Source of the DNA: Oscillospiraceae bacterium
GTDB taxonomy: Bacteria; Bacillota; Clostridia; Oscillospirales; Oscillospiraceae
NCBI GenBank assembly: GCA_016293265.1
Contig: JAEDEN010000005.1
Coordinates: forward strand, 1 to 45,586
Length of the DNA stretch: 45,586 nucleotides
Direction of reading: 5' to 3'
Shown here: positions 38,563 to 45,586 of the stretch, one piece after another
Position numbering within the stretch: the stretch's first letter is position 1
How the letters are laid out: the number at the start of each line of letters is the position of its first letter
Notes under the pieces: generated by a model
What the model was told of the DNA's origin: nothing
The model's database searches: none
The model's input: only the letters and a program-made list of their open reading frames with translations
Program-made: the position numbers and the translations under genes

Positions 38563-41500
38563 TCAGTCCTGCTCTGCCATTTTTTGATAGGATTCGTAGC
38601 GGGCCTTCGCTTCCCGTTCCGCCTGGGCAAACAGCTCCGCGGCATTTTCGGGGAAGGTCTTGTGGAGGGAGGCGTAGCGCACCTCTCCTTCCAGGAACTC
38701 CTGATACCCCATGGTGGGTTCCTTGGAATCCAGGGTAAAGGGATGGTCCTTTTTGGCGGGATTATAGCGGTACAGCGGCCAATAGCCGGATTCCACCGCC
38801 CGCTTCATCTCCGCCTGAGCCTGGTCCATACCGGCCTTGATGCCGTGGTTGATGCAGGGGGCATAGGCGATGATGAGAGAGGGGCCGGGGTAGGCTTCCG
38901 CCTCGGTGATGGCCTTGAGCAGCTGGTTCGGGTCGGCGCCCATGGCCACGCTGGCCACATAGCAGTTGCCGTAGGCCATCATCATTTTGCCAAGGTCCTT
39001 TTTGCCGGTCTTCTTGCCGGCAGCCTGGAACTGGGCCACGGCACCCAGGGGCGTTGCCTTGCTGCTCTGGCCGCCGGTGTTGGAGTAGACCTCCGTATCC
39101 ACCACGAAGATGTTGATGTCCTCTCCCATGGCCACCACATGGTCCAAGCCGCCGAAGCCGATATCATAGGCCCAGCCGTCGCCGCCGTACATCCAGACGG
39201 GCTGCTTGGCAAGATGCTCCGGATGGCGCAGGATCAGGGTCTTCAGTTCCTCGGCGTGGCCGGTGAGCTGGGTGGCCTTCAGTGCATCGCTCAGCTTCTC
39301 CGACGCGGGCATGGAGGCGTTTACATCCGAAAACGTGTTCAGCCATTCCTGGATGGGGGCCTCCAGGGAGGGGGCCAGCCCCTTCAGCTCTTCGATCCAG
39401 GCCCGGGTCTTATAGCGCTGCTGCTTCACGGAGAGGTACATCCCCAGGCAGAACTCGGCGTTGTTTTCAAAAAGGGAATTGCTCCAGGCGGGGCCTCTCC
39501 CCTCCTTGCTCACGGTGTAGGGAATGGAGGGCATGGCGGCGCCCCAGGCCTGGGAGCAGCCAGTGGCGTTGGCCCAGTACATCCGGTCGCCGTAGAGCTG
39601 GGTGAGGAGCTTTGCATAGGGGGTCTCGCCGCAGCCGGCGCAGGCGCCGGAAAATTCGCACAGGGGCTGGCGGAACTGGCTCCCCTTCACGGTCTCCGCC
39701 TTGAATACCTTCTTCTCCCTCAGAGTCAGGCCGTATTCCCAGGCGGGAGAAACCGTAAGCTCCCGGGTCACCGGCTCCATCCGCAGGGCCTTTCCGCTCA
39801 TGGGGCAGGATGCCACACAGCTTCCGCAGCCGGTGCAGTCCATTTCGCTGACCTGCAGGGAGAAGCAGTAGTCCTTCGCTCCCTTGGCCGGCACGCTTTC
39901 AAAGCCGGCGGGGGCGTTTTTCACCTCCTCCTCATCCAGCAGATAGGGGCGGATCACGGCGTGGGGACAGACAAAGGAGCAGCGGTTGCACTGGATGCAG
40001 GCGGCGCTGTCCCAAAGGGGGATCTGGGTGGCGATGCCCCGCTTTTCGTAAGCGGTGGTGCCCAGGGGCATGGTGCCGCCCTCATAGCCGATAAAGGTGG
40101 ACACCGGCAGCTTGTCACCCTGCAGGGCGTTGCAGGGGCGCAGGATATTGCGGATGAAATCCGGCTCGCCGGCGTCCCCGGCCTCCGGTGCGTCGCCGCA
40201 GTCCTTCCAGTTCTCCGGGATGGGGACCTCCACCACATGGTCCACACCCTGGTCGATGGCCGCCAGGTTCATCTGCACCACCTTCTCGCCCTTCTTGCCG
40301 AAGGACTTCTCCGCCGCCTTCTTCATGTAGGCAACGGCTTCCTCAATGGGGATGATGTCCGCCAGGCGGAAGAAGGCCGCCTGCAGCACCATGCTGGCGT
40401 GGTCGCCAAGGCCCAGCTCCCGGGCCATGGCATTGGCGTCGATGATGTACAGCTTTGCCTGCTTTTCCGCCAGGGCGCGCTTCACCGCCCCGGGCAGCTC
40501 CTTTTCCAGCTCCTGCGGCGTCCAGCGGCAGTTCAAAAGGAAGGTGCCGCCCGGCTTCAGCTCGGAGACAATGTCGTATTTATTCAGGAAGGACTGGTTG
40601 TGGCAGGCCACAAAGTCCGCCTCCTTCACCAGATAGGACGAGAGGATGGGCTCCTCGCCGAAGCGCAGGTGGCTTCTGGTGATGCCGAAGGATTTTTTGG
40701 TGTCATACTCAAAGTAGGCCTGGGTATACAATCCGGTATTGTTGCCGATGATCTTGATGGAGTTCTTGTTGGCGCCCACAGTACCGTCGCTGCCAAGGCC
40801 CCAGAATTTGCAGCTCACCCTCTTCTTATGGACCAGGGGCAGGCTGTCCCCCACCGGCAGGGAGCGGTGGGTCACATCATCCTCGATGCCCACGGTGAAG
40901 CCGGTGAAGGGCGCGTCGGAGCGCAGGTGGTCGAACACCGCCTTGATCTGGGCCGGGGTGGTATCCTTGGAGGAGAGGCCGTAGCGGCCGCCGCAGATGT
41001 AGGGGGCGTCCTTGCGGTTGGCATAGGCCGCACAGACCGCCAGATACAGCGGATCGCCTGCGGCGCCCATCTCCTTGCAGCGGTCCAGGACGGCAATCTT
41101 CTTCACCGCCGGCGGCAGGGCCGCCAGGAAGCGCTGGGCAGAGAAGGGGTTGAACAGATGGACCTGGAGATAGCCCACCTTCTCCCCCAGTCCGTTCAGA
41201 TAGGCCACCGTCTCCCGGGCGGTGCCGCTGACGGAGCCCATGGCCACGATGACCCGCTCCGCGTCCGGGGCGCCGTAGTAGTTGAACAGGTGGTAATCCT
41301 CGCCGGTAACGGCGTTGATCTGCTGCATATAATCTTCCACGATATCCGGCAGGCCGTCATAAAAACGGTTGTTGGCCTCCCGGAACTGGAAGTAGACGTC
41401 CGGATTCTGGACGGTGTTTCTCAAAGAGGGGTGGTAGGGATTCAGCGCGGACTCCCGGAAGCTGCGGACGGCGCCCCAGTCCAGCATCTTGCCGAATTCC

Positions 41501-42069
41501 TCATAGGGGATGGCGCGGATCTTCTGAATCTCGTGGGAGGTACGGAAGCCGTCAAAAAAGTGCAGGAAGGGGATGCGGCTCTTGATGGCCGACAGGTGGG
41601 CCACGCCGGCCAGGTCCATGACTTCCTGCACGCTGCCGGTGGACAGCATGGCAAAGCCGGTCTGGCGGCAGTTCATCACGTCGCTGTGGTCGCCGAAGAT
41701 GGACATGGCGTGGGTGCCCACCGTACGGGAGGCCACATGCAGCACCGCCGGCTGGCGGGTGCCGCTGATGCGGTGCATGGTCGGGATCATCAGCATCAGG
41801 CCCTGGGAGGAGGTGAAGGAGGTGGCCAGGGAGCCGGCTTCCAGCGCCCCGTGGACCGCGCCGATGGCGCCGGCCTCCGACTGCATCTCCACCAGGGTGA
41901 CGGGCTGGGTGAACAGGTTTTTCCGTCCGTTGGCGGACCATTCGTCCGTTTTTTCCGCCATGGGAGAGGAGGGGGTTATGGGGTAGATGGCGGCTACCTC
42001 CGAAAAGGCGTAGGCCACATATGCGGCGGCTTCGTTTCCGTCCGCTACCATGATCGTTTCGTTGCGCAT
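38563..42069 (-). CDS. nifJ: Pyruvate:ferredoxin (flavodoxin) oxidoreductase, single chain
   Basis: 1168 residues, full length for the single-chain enzyme. The N-terminal pyruvate-binding domain has AAIYPITPSSPMAEKTDEW, then the gamma-like domain and the CoA domain. The two-cluster ferredoxin domain has CIQCNRCSFVCPHAVIRP and CTGCGSCVASCPMSG. The C-terminal thiamine-PP domain has CAGCGETPYAKLL, GGDGWAYDIGFGGLDHV and SNTGGQSSKATP. It oxidises pyruvate with CoA to acetyl-CoA and CO2, reducing ferredoxin. It is the central catabolic enzyme of an anaerobe. Divergent from a YheO-type regulator across a palindrome-rich control region. Confidence 0.98.
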   Translation of the reverse strand: MRNETIMVADGNEAAAYVAYAFSEVAAIYPITPSSPMAEKTDEWSANGRKNLFTQPVTLVEMQSEAGAIGAVHGALEAGSLATSFTSSQGLMLMIPTMHRISGTRQPAVLHVASRTVGTHAMSIFGDHSDVMNCRQTGFAMLSTGSVQEVMDLAGVAHLSAIKSRIPFLHFFDGFRTSHEIQKIRAIPYEEFGKMLDWGAVRSFRESALNPYHPSLRNTVQNPDVYFQFREANNRFYDGLPDIVEDYMQQINAVTGEDYHLFNYYGAPDAERVIVAMGSVSGTARETVAYLNGLGEKVGYLQVHLFNPFSAQRFLAALPPAVKKIAVLDRCKEMGAAGDPLYLAVCAAYANRKDAPYICGGRYGLSSKDTTPAQIKAVFDHLRSDAPFTGFTVGIEDDVTHRSLPVGDSLPLVHKKRVSCKFWGLGSDGTVGANKNSIKIIGNNTGLYTQAYFEYDTKKSFGITRSHLRFGEEPILSSYLVKEADFVACHNQSFLNKYDIVSELKPGGTFLLNCRWTPQELEKELPGAVKRALAEKQAKLYIIDANAMARELGLGDHASMVLQAAFFRLADIIPIEEAVAYMKKAAEKSFGKKGEKVVQMNLAAIDQGVDHVVEVPIPENWKDCGDAPEAGDAGEPDFIRNILRPCNALQGDKLPVSTFIGYEGGTMPLGTTAYEKRGIATQIPLWDSAACIQCNRCSFVCPHAVIRPYLLDEEEVKNAPAGFESVPAKGAKDYCFSLQVSEMDCTGCGSCVASCPMSGKALRMEPVTRELTVSPAWEYGLTLREKKVFKAETVKGSQFRQPLCEFSGACAGCGETPYAKLLTQLYGDRMYWANATGCSQAWGAAMPSIPYTVSKEGRGPAWSNSLFENNAEFCLGMYLSVKQQRYKTRAWIEELKGLAPSLEAPIQEWLNTFSDVNASMPASEKLSDALKATQLTGHAEELKTLILRHPEHLAKQPVWMYGGDGWAYDIGFGGLDHVVAMGEDINIFVVDTEVYSNTGGQSSKATPLGAVAQFQAAGKKTGKKDLGKMMMAYGNCYVASVAMGADPNQLLKAITEAEAYPGPSLIIAYAPCINHGIKAGMDQAQAEMKRAVESGYWPLYRYNPAKKDHPFTLDSKEPTMGYQEFLEGEVRYASLHKTFPENAAELFAQAEREAKARYESYQKMAEQD

Positions 42070-42101
42070 CTTTCATTGACCCCTTTTCTTTTTGAATTAT
42101 G

Positions 42102-42170
42102 GTTTGTTTCGTATAAACAAAAAGTTTATATATTTAAACAAATTGTAGTTTGGAATCAACCGATTGTCAA
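42102..42170 (-). promoter_or_regulatory. nifJ promoter with downstream operator-like palindromes
   Basis: Minus-strand TTGACA (42165-42170), 17 bp, TACAAT (42142-42147): a strong promoter. In the early transcribed region lie TTGTTTCGTATAAACAA (42104-42120, imperfect palindrome) and a second GTTTA-N6-TAAAC palindrome next to it (about 42125-42140). They resemble Rex-type TTGTTAA-N4-TTAACAA sites but are not a clean match. Confidence 0.75.
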
Positions 42171-42213
42171 TTCAAACTGCCAAATTGTTTCATCCAAAAA
42201 TAGGGGGCAGATG

Positions 42214-42260
42214 TTGTGCATATGCACAATATTGTTTTTCCCACCGGAAGATGCTATAAT
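42214..42260 (+). promoter_or_regulatory. Promoter of the YheO-type regulator with upstream 16-bp perfect palindrome
   Basis: TTGTTT (42232-42237), 17 bp, TATAAT (42255-42260). Immediately upstream is the perfect palindrome TTGTGCATATGCACAA (42214-42229), a likely operator at the -40 position, possibly for the regulator itself. Confidence 0.75.
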
Positions 42261-42327
42261 CAGCTTGGCAAAAAAGTGTTTTTGCCGGGCAAGTTTCCCA
42301 CCTAAAAAAGCAAGGACGGAACATCAC

Positions 42328-42957
42328 ATGGAAAATGATGAAATGTTCGATCATCTCTGCCAAATCGCAAAAATGATTTCAGAAACCTTTGGCTATCATT
42401 GTGAAACAGTGATCCATGACTGCGAACATTACGAGAACTTTATCGCGGCCATCTATAACGGGCACGTATCAGGGCGGAAAAAGGGAGACTGTGTCTACAT
42501 CACAGGGGACCCCGTTCCGGAGGATGCGTTTCAAAATATTGATCCGGGCACCAATTACATGAATTGCCGGGTGGTGACAACAGGCGGAAAAACCATCAAG
42601 TCCTCCACCATTTACTTCAAAAGCGAAAACTATCATTATGGTCTTGGGATCAATTTTGATATTTCCCAGTATGCGGGTATGCGGGATGCCCTGGATAAGC
42701 TGATCTCAACTTCCACGAAATTGGAAGAGGAGCTCTTTTCCCGCCAGAACATCAACCAGATCATGAATGAGTGCATCAGCAGCATTGGCGTCCCCATTGA
42801 GAAAATGGGGAAATATGACCGTATGCGGATCGTCCAGCTGCTGTATGAGCGCAACGTTTTTCAGATGCAGAAAGCGGTGCCCTATGTTGCGGAGCGGCTG
42901 AACATCTCCCGGTTCACCGTTTACAATTATCTGCGGGAATTGGAACTCAAGGACTGA
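42328..42957 (+). CDS. YheO-type transcriptional regulator (PAS-like sensor plus HTH)
   Basis: 209 residues from the ATG at 42328 behind AAGGA. A much longer frame that runs through it from 38464 is an antisense artefact. Residues 5-120 form the YheO-like PAS domain (MISETFGYHCETVIHDCEHYENFIAAIYNGHVSGRKKGD; IKSSTIYFKSENYHYGLGINFD). Residues 150-208 form the helix-turn-helix (IVQLLYERNVFQMQKAVPYVAERLNISRFTVYNYLREL). Such proteins sense a small molecule; some control sulfur or purine-related genes. Its position opposite nifJ makes nifJ and its own promoter the likely targets. Less GC-biased than neighbours. Confidence 0.9.
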   Translation: MENDEMFDHLCQIAKMISETFGYHCETVIHDCEHYENFIAAIYNGHVSGRKKGDCVYITGDPVPEDAFQNIDPGTNYMNCRVVTTGGKTIKSSTIYFKSENYHYGLGINFDISQYAGMRDALDKLISTSTKLEEELFSRQNINQIMNECISSIGVPIEKMGKYDRMRIVQLLYERNVFQMQKAVPYVAERLNISRFTVYNYLRELELKD

Positions 42958-42983
42958 AGCGCCGGAGCACATCACAGACGGAC

Positions 42984-43025
42984 AAGGGGGCTGTCCCACC
43001 CTTCGGGTGAGACAGCCCCCTTTTT
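42984..43025. terminator. Bidirectional terminator, regulator / hsp20
   Basis: AAGGGGGCTGTC (42984-42995) and GACAGCCCCCTT (43011-43022), with CACCC/GGGTG inside and T5 after. Confidence 0.88.
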
Positions 43026-43032
43026 AATCCCC

Positions 43033-43479
43033 TTATTCGATGGCGATGGCGGTGCTCTTCGGCAGTTCCTTCCGCACCTGCTTGGGCAGGGAGATCTTCA
43101 GGATGCCGTCCTCAAACCTGGCGGACACATCCCGGGACTCCACACCCTCGCCCACATAGAAGCTGCGGCTGCAGGCGCCGGCGTACCGCTCCTGGCGGAT
43201 GTACCGGCCCTCCTTGTCCTGCTGGTCCCTATCCAGGCCCTTGGCGGCACTGATGGACAGGTAACCATTCTTCAGATCGACGCTGATCTCGTCCTTCTTA
43301 AAGCCGGGCAGGTCAATGTCCAGCTCGTAGGTGTTCCCGGTCTCACGCACATCGGTCTTCATCAGATTCTTGGCGTGCTTGCCGTAAAGGGGATCGCGGC
43401 CGGGCAGGGCCGGGAACATCCCAAAGTCATTGTCGAAGAAATCATCAAACAGGTTTTCACCAAAAATACTGGGCATCAT
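43033..43479 (-). CDS. Hsp20/alpha-crystallin small heat shock protein
   Basis: 148 residues behind GGAGG; ATG at 43479 or the adjacent ATG at 43476. The N-terminus is short and aromatic-rich (FDDFFDNDFGMFP). The alpha-crystallin domain spans about 40-135: MKTDVRETGNTYELDIDLPGFKKDEISVDLKNGYLSI, the A-x-x-x-n-G-v-L motif ARFEDGILKISLPK, and a C-terminal S/T-AIAIE I-x-I anchor. It is an ATP-independent holdase. The CIRCE element over its promoter puts it under HrcA, which is less usual for hsp20 than for groE/dnaK. Confidence 0.94.
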   Translation of the reverse strand: MMPSIFGENLFDDFFDNDFGMFPALPGRDPLYGKHAKNLMKTDVRETGNTYELDIDLPGFKKDEISVDLKNGYLSISAAKGLDRDQQDKEGRYIRQERYAGACSRSFYVGEGVESRDVSARFEDGILKISLPKQVRKELPKSTAIAIE

Positions 43480-43559
43480 AAGTCATTCCTCCATTCATAT
43501 TCCGCATCTGAATGCCCTGTGTGAAGGACCTTTCCGGCCCTTCCTCTTGGAACAGCTTT

Positions 43560-43602
43560 GTTATAGCCCCATTTTTTAGCACTGTCAAGTGGAGAGTGCT
43601 AA
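43560..43602 (-). promoter_or_regulatory. hsp20 promoter overlapped by a CIRCE element
   Basis: CIRCE: TTAGCACTG (43576-43584), nine bases, GAGTGCTAA (43594-43602); one mismatch to TTAGCACTC-N9-GAGTGCTAA. On the minus strand the -35 TTGACA (43583-43588) lies inside it and TATAAC (43560-43565) follows at 17 bp, so HrcA binding would block RNA polymerase. Confidence 0.92.
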
Positions 43603-43773
43603 TATTCACAAAAGAACCATGATTCGTTCATAAAATATACGATATTCCGGCAGGCCCGGCCCGGAAAGGCGATTGAAGGGGACTTTTTTGTTTCAAATCC
43701 GGCCATCTTCCTGCAATTCGGCCAGACAGTGATACAATGCCACTTTGAAACCACCTTTCTGCAGGAGGACTTG

Positions 43774-43911
43774 ATGTATCAATACAATACGGCATGAATT
43801 TCACCCATATGCCGGAGCTGACCTGGAAATACGGAGATCCGGCGGTCACCGGGGCCGGCGTTCCGGTGGCGCTGGTCTGCCTGCGGATCATGAAGAAGAA
43901 AAAGCTCTGGC
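43774..43911 (+). pseudogene. Deletion remnant of a CorA magnesium/cobalt transporter gene
   Basis: An AGGAGG site (43763-43768) precedes ATG TAT CAA TAC AAT ACG GCA TGA, a start with only seven codons. In another frame the next bases encode the C-terminal end of CorA: YGMNF (43788-43802, the GMN selectivity motif), MPELTWKYGDP, a second membrane segment and a lysine-rich tail KKKKLW. CorA is normally about 300 residues, so an internal deletion of most of the gene, plus a frame change, has left start and end joined. It is not functional. Confidence 0.75.
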
Positions 43912-43928
43912 AATACGCCCCTCCAAAA

Positions 43929-43965
43929 AGGCCTGCCGCAGAAGGAACGCTTCTGTGGCAGGCCT
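43929..43965 (-). terminator. Terminator of the LysR gene
   Basis: AGGCCTGCCGCAGAAG (43929-43944), GAACG, CTTCTGTGGCAGGCCT (43950-43965, one mismatch). On the minus strand it is followed by TTTT. Confidence 0.82.
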
Positions 43966-44009
43966 CTTGGCTGAATGACACGATGCAAATGCAGCGGCTC
44001 TTCGCCCCC

Positions 44010-44966
44010 TCACAGATTTTCTGTGTCTTCGGGGAGCAGGAACTCCCCTTCCGCCACCTGAAACCGGGGGCTGTGGATCAGGTCCGCCTCAATGAAATCC
44101 CGGACATAGCCGGTAAATTCCCGGACAAGGTTGGTTTTCAAATGCTGGTTCCGTTCCCAGACCAGCACATATTCCACCTGCCTGGCCGGCTGGGTAATCA
44201 GCTTGGAGACTACATGGGCATTGGGTGTATAGGTGGTCTGGGGAAAGATACTGATGCCCACATTTTGTTCCGCCAGTGCAACAGCATCCATGTAGTTGGA
44301 CATCTCGCACAGGATGTCCGGCTCCGCGCCGATGCCGGCGAACCACCGGCGAATGGCCTCTACCCGGGACTTCCGCCGGGGAATGATGAGGGGCTGGCCC
44401 ACCAGGCTGGACAGGGGGAGCTCCGTCCCCGGCAGGTCTGCCAGGGGATGCCGGCGGGAAATCATGGCCACCCAGGGCTCCCGTCCCACAACGAATCCGT
44501 CCAAATGCTCCTCGTCATAGGGGGCCGCAATCACGGCCAGATCCGCCAGCCCCCTGTGGAGCTGATCCAGCACATCATCGCTGCTGCCGTTCCACAGCTC
44601 ATAGCGCACCAGGGGATACTCCTCCCGGAATCCGGCGATCCAGCGGGCGGCCAGATAGGGTGCCCGCCCCTCCACCATGCCCAGGCAGATCGTTCCGGAG
44701 AGCTCATTTCCCATGGAGGCCAGGTCCCGCCTGGTCTTCTCCCCCATCTCCAGTATCTGGACCGCCCGCTGAAGCAGCAGCACACCGGCGTCGGTCAAGG
44801 TCATATGCCGCTTTCCCCGTACAAACAACTGGACCCCCAGTTCCTCCTCCAGCGCTTTGATCTGATTGCTCAGCGGCGGCTGACTCATCTGCAGTTTCCC
44901 GGCGGCCCTGGTAAAATTGAGCTCCTGTGCCACCGTCACAAAATATTGAAGATTCCGAAAATCCAT
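44010..44966 (-). CDS. LysR-family transcriptional regulator
   Basis: 318 residues behind GGAAGGTG. N-terminal winged helix (FVTVAQELNFTRAAGKLQMSQPPLSNQIKALEEELGVQLFVR, residues 9-50). The co-inducer domain (about 90-300) has GTICLGMVEGRAPYLAARWI and the second lobe. LysR proteins usually control the divergent neighbour. Here that is the micropeptide unit starting at about 45083, separated by about 165 bp that contain its promoter. The co-inducer is unknown. Confidence 0.94.
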   Translation of the reverse strand: MDFRNLQYFVTVAQELNFTRAAGKLQMSQPPLSNQIKALEEELGVQLFVRGKRHMTLTDAGVLLLQRAVQILEMGEKTRRDLASMGNELSGTICLGMVEGRAPYLAARWIAGFREEYPLVRYELWNGSSDDVLDQLHRGLADLAVIAAPYDEEHLDGFVVGREPWVAMISRRHPLADLPGTELPLSSLVGQPLIIPRRKSRVEAIRRWFAGIGAEPDILCEMSNYMDAVALAEQNVGISIFPQTTYTPNAHVVSKLITQPARQVEYVLVWERNQHLKTNLVREFTGYVRDFIEADLIHSPRFQVAEGEFLLPEDTENL

Positions 44967-45047
44967 AGCATCACCTTCCCGGCCATCATCCGGTTGTTAT
45001 GATCTTATTATATCAAAAACGTATCGTAAATGCAAATTTATATGTAT

Positions 45048-45076
45048 TTTACATTTTCGAAAAATAGGGCTATCAT
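45048..45076 (+). promoter_or_regulatory. Promoter of the micropeptide transcript, divergent from LysR
   Basis: TTTACA (45048-45053), 17 bp, TATCAT (45071-45076). It lies in the LysR-micropeptide intergenic region, where a LysR site would be expected; I cannot assign the exact operator. Confidence 0.65.
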
Positions 45077-45132
45077 CATAACTGTCAAGAGGGAACAGAA
45101 GTTTCCGGAGAAAACAACAGGAGGTGCACAAC

Positions 45133-45183
45133 ATGAAGAAGCTGAACGAGCTGCTGAGCTCCTATTATCACCTGTTCGCCTGA
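45133..45183 (+). CDS. Micropeptide 1, 16 aa
   Basis: MKKLNELLSSYYHLFA, stop TGA. The start is eight bases after a full AGGAGG (45119-45124), too good a ribosome site for chance. Leu4, Leu7, Leu8, Tyr11, Tyr12, Leu14 and Phe15 fall on one face of an alpha-helix; Lys2, Lys3, Asn5, Glu6, Ser9, Ser10 and His13 on the other, so it is a short amphipathic helix. No signal peptide and no cysteine. A second near-identical copy follows 44 bp downstream. I do not recognise the peptide; signalling, membrane-active or regulatory roles are all possible. Confidence 0.75.
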   Translation: MKKLNELLSSYYHLFA

Positions 45184-45227
45184 TGAACCAGCCCCCCACC
45201 CCATTACCGCTTGAAAGGAGGATCCAC

Positions 45228-45278
45228 ATGAGGAAGCTGAACGAACTGCTGCGCTCTTATTATCATTTGTTCGCCTGA
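45228..45278 (+). CDS. Micropeptide 2, 16 aa
   Basis: MRKLNELLRSYYHLFA, stop TGA, start behind AAAGGAGG (45214-45221). It differs from micropeptide 1 at six bases. Four changes are silent (GAG/GAA, TCC/TCT, CAC/CAT, CTG/TTG) and two change residues (Lys2 to Arg, Ser9 to Arg), while the spacer sequences have diverged. That pattern points to selection on the peptide and not on the RNA. The extra Arg makes this copy more basic. Confidence 0.75.
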   Translation: MRKLNELLRSYYHLFA

Positions 45279-45317
45279 CAGAGACACATTTCAAATGATG
45301 AGAAAGGAAAACTGAAT

Positions 45318-45338
45318 ATGGCACAGCAAGCAAGGTAG
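45318..45338 (+). CDS. Possible third mini-ORF, 6 aa
   Basis: MAQQAR then TAG, behind AAAGGAAAA. The stop overlaps the left arm of the terminator at 45334. It is not related to the other two peptides. It may couple translation to termination, or be chance. Confidence 0.3.
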   Translation: MAQQAR

Positions 45339-45371
45339 GCAGTATCCGGAACGGTGCTGCCTGCCTTTTTT
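45334..45371 (+). terminator. Terminator closing the micropeptide transcript
   Basis: GGTAGGCAG (45334-45342) pairs with CTGCCTGCC (45357-45365), extended by CCG/CGG inside, followed by TTTTTT (45366-45371). The resulting RNA is about 290 nt and contains only the mini-ORFs. Confidence 0.82.
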
Positions 45372-45437
45372 CGGCTTGCCGGAGGAGTGCCGGATCTCAT
45401 GGGAGGCGGACACTTTCCAGATACAGGCGTCCGTTAA

Positions 45438-45525
45438 GCATCAAAAACCGGACCGGAATCCAGCGGAGCGAATCCGGTTCGGAAGCGAGGAGCGGCGGAA
45501 TGAGCGCGGGATGAGTTTTTGATGC
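45438..45525. repeat. Palindromic intergenic element with 11-bp perfect ends
   Basis: GCATCAAAAAC (45438-45448) and GTTTTTGATGC (45515-45525) are perfect inverted ends. Inside, CCGGACCGGAATCC and ATCCGGTTCGG pair partly. It looks like a small non-coding repeat (MITE- or REP-like). No gene in 45372-45586. Confidence 0.5.
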
Positions 45526-45539
45526 GGAGCATAAAAAAA

Positions 45540-45571
45540 CTCGTCGCAAGCGATATGACGCTTGCGGCGAG
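45540..45571 (-). terminator. Terminator of a gene beyond the right edge (minus strand)
   Basis: CTCGTCGCAAGCG (45540-45552) and CGCTTGCGGCGAG (45559-45571). On the minus strand it is followed by a run of seven T. The next gene to the right therefore probably converges on the micropeptide unit. Confidence 0.7.
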
Positions 45572-45586
45572 CTGGGAAGTGCGAAC

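Noticed and set aside
38464..42957. A 1497-codon plus-strand frame antisense to nifJ
   Set aside because: It is the mirror frame of a GC-rich gene. It lacks a domain pattern and a ribosome site; only its last 209 codons are real, as the separate YheO-type regulator.
1..45586. CRISPR array or insertion sequence
   Set aside because: No regularly spaced repeats and no transposase gene were seen.

Overview
The window looks like a chromosome segment of a spore-forming, strictly anaerobic, GC-rich Clostridia member. The Oscillospiraceae (Flavonifractor / Pseudoflavonifractor / Lawsonibacter type) is my best guess. The support is spoIIID, a single-chain pyruvate:ferredoxin oxidoreductase, a CIRCE-controlled hsp20, a selenium-type DUF3343-yedE-yedF cassette, strong AGGAGG ribosome sites and Firmicutes-type promoters. 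The exact taxon is inference.

Layout. Positions 1-1982 are the AT-rich end of an integrated element lying 3' of a tRNA-Ser(GGA) gene (2157-2248). Its reading frames make sense only if TAG is read as glutamine: ten in-frame TAG codons in three consecutive minus-strand genes, no in-frame TGA or TAA, and real stops that are all TAA. From 2.4 to 7.8 kb there are housekeeping genes (a phosphatase-GNAT fusion, a Na/Ca exchanger, a CoA Nudix hydrolase, a lipid kinase, an AI-2E-type permease). From 8.0 to 14.0 kb there is a five-gene peptide/nickel-type ABC importer followed by a membrane metalloprotease (DUF3810). From 14.0 to 18.3 kb lie an LCP wall enzyme, spoIIID, and a CitMHS_2-type transporter paired with a cytidylate-kinase-like protein. 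From 18.4 to 23.2 kb lie an isochorismatase-fold hydrolase, mnmM, a coiled-coil protein, a transglutaminase and a DUF819 permease. From 23.8 to 28.7 kb lie DUF3870, alanine dehydrogenase behind a structured leader with a terminator, a patatin and a Na/Pi cotransporter.

From 28.9 to 34.6 kb there is a minus-strand envelope block: an SGNH hydrolase, a response regulator-histidine kinase-HtrA operon, and a secreted protein with a degenerate NodB domain. From 34.9 to 38.5 kb lie a solitary Imm5-like protein, ychF and the selenium cassette. From 38.6 to 43.0 kb, nifJ is divergent from a YheO-type regulator across a palindrome-rich control region. From 43.0 to 45.6 kb lie hsp20 with CIRCE, a deletion scar of a corA gene, a LysR regulator, and, divergent from it, a short self-contained transcription unit that encodes two almost identical 16-residue amphipathic peptides.

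The two most interesting items are the TAG-recoded element at the left end and the tandem micropeptide unit at the right end. The alanine dehydrogenase leader and the DUF819 leader, both with intrinsic terminators ahead of the gene, come next. Apart from the element, the window is ordinary chromosome: of 39 intact host genes only one (htrA) ends in TAG.
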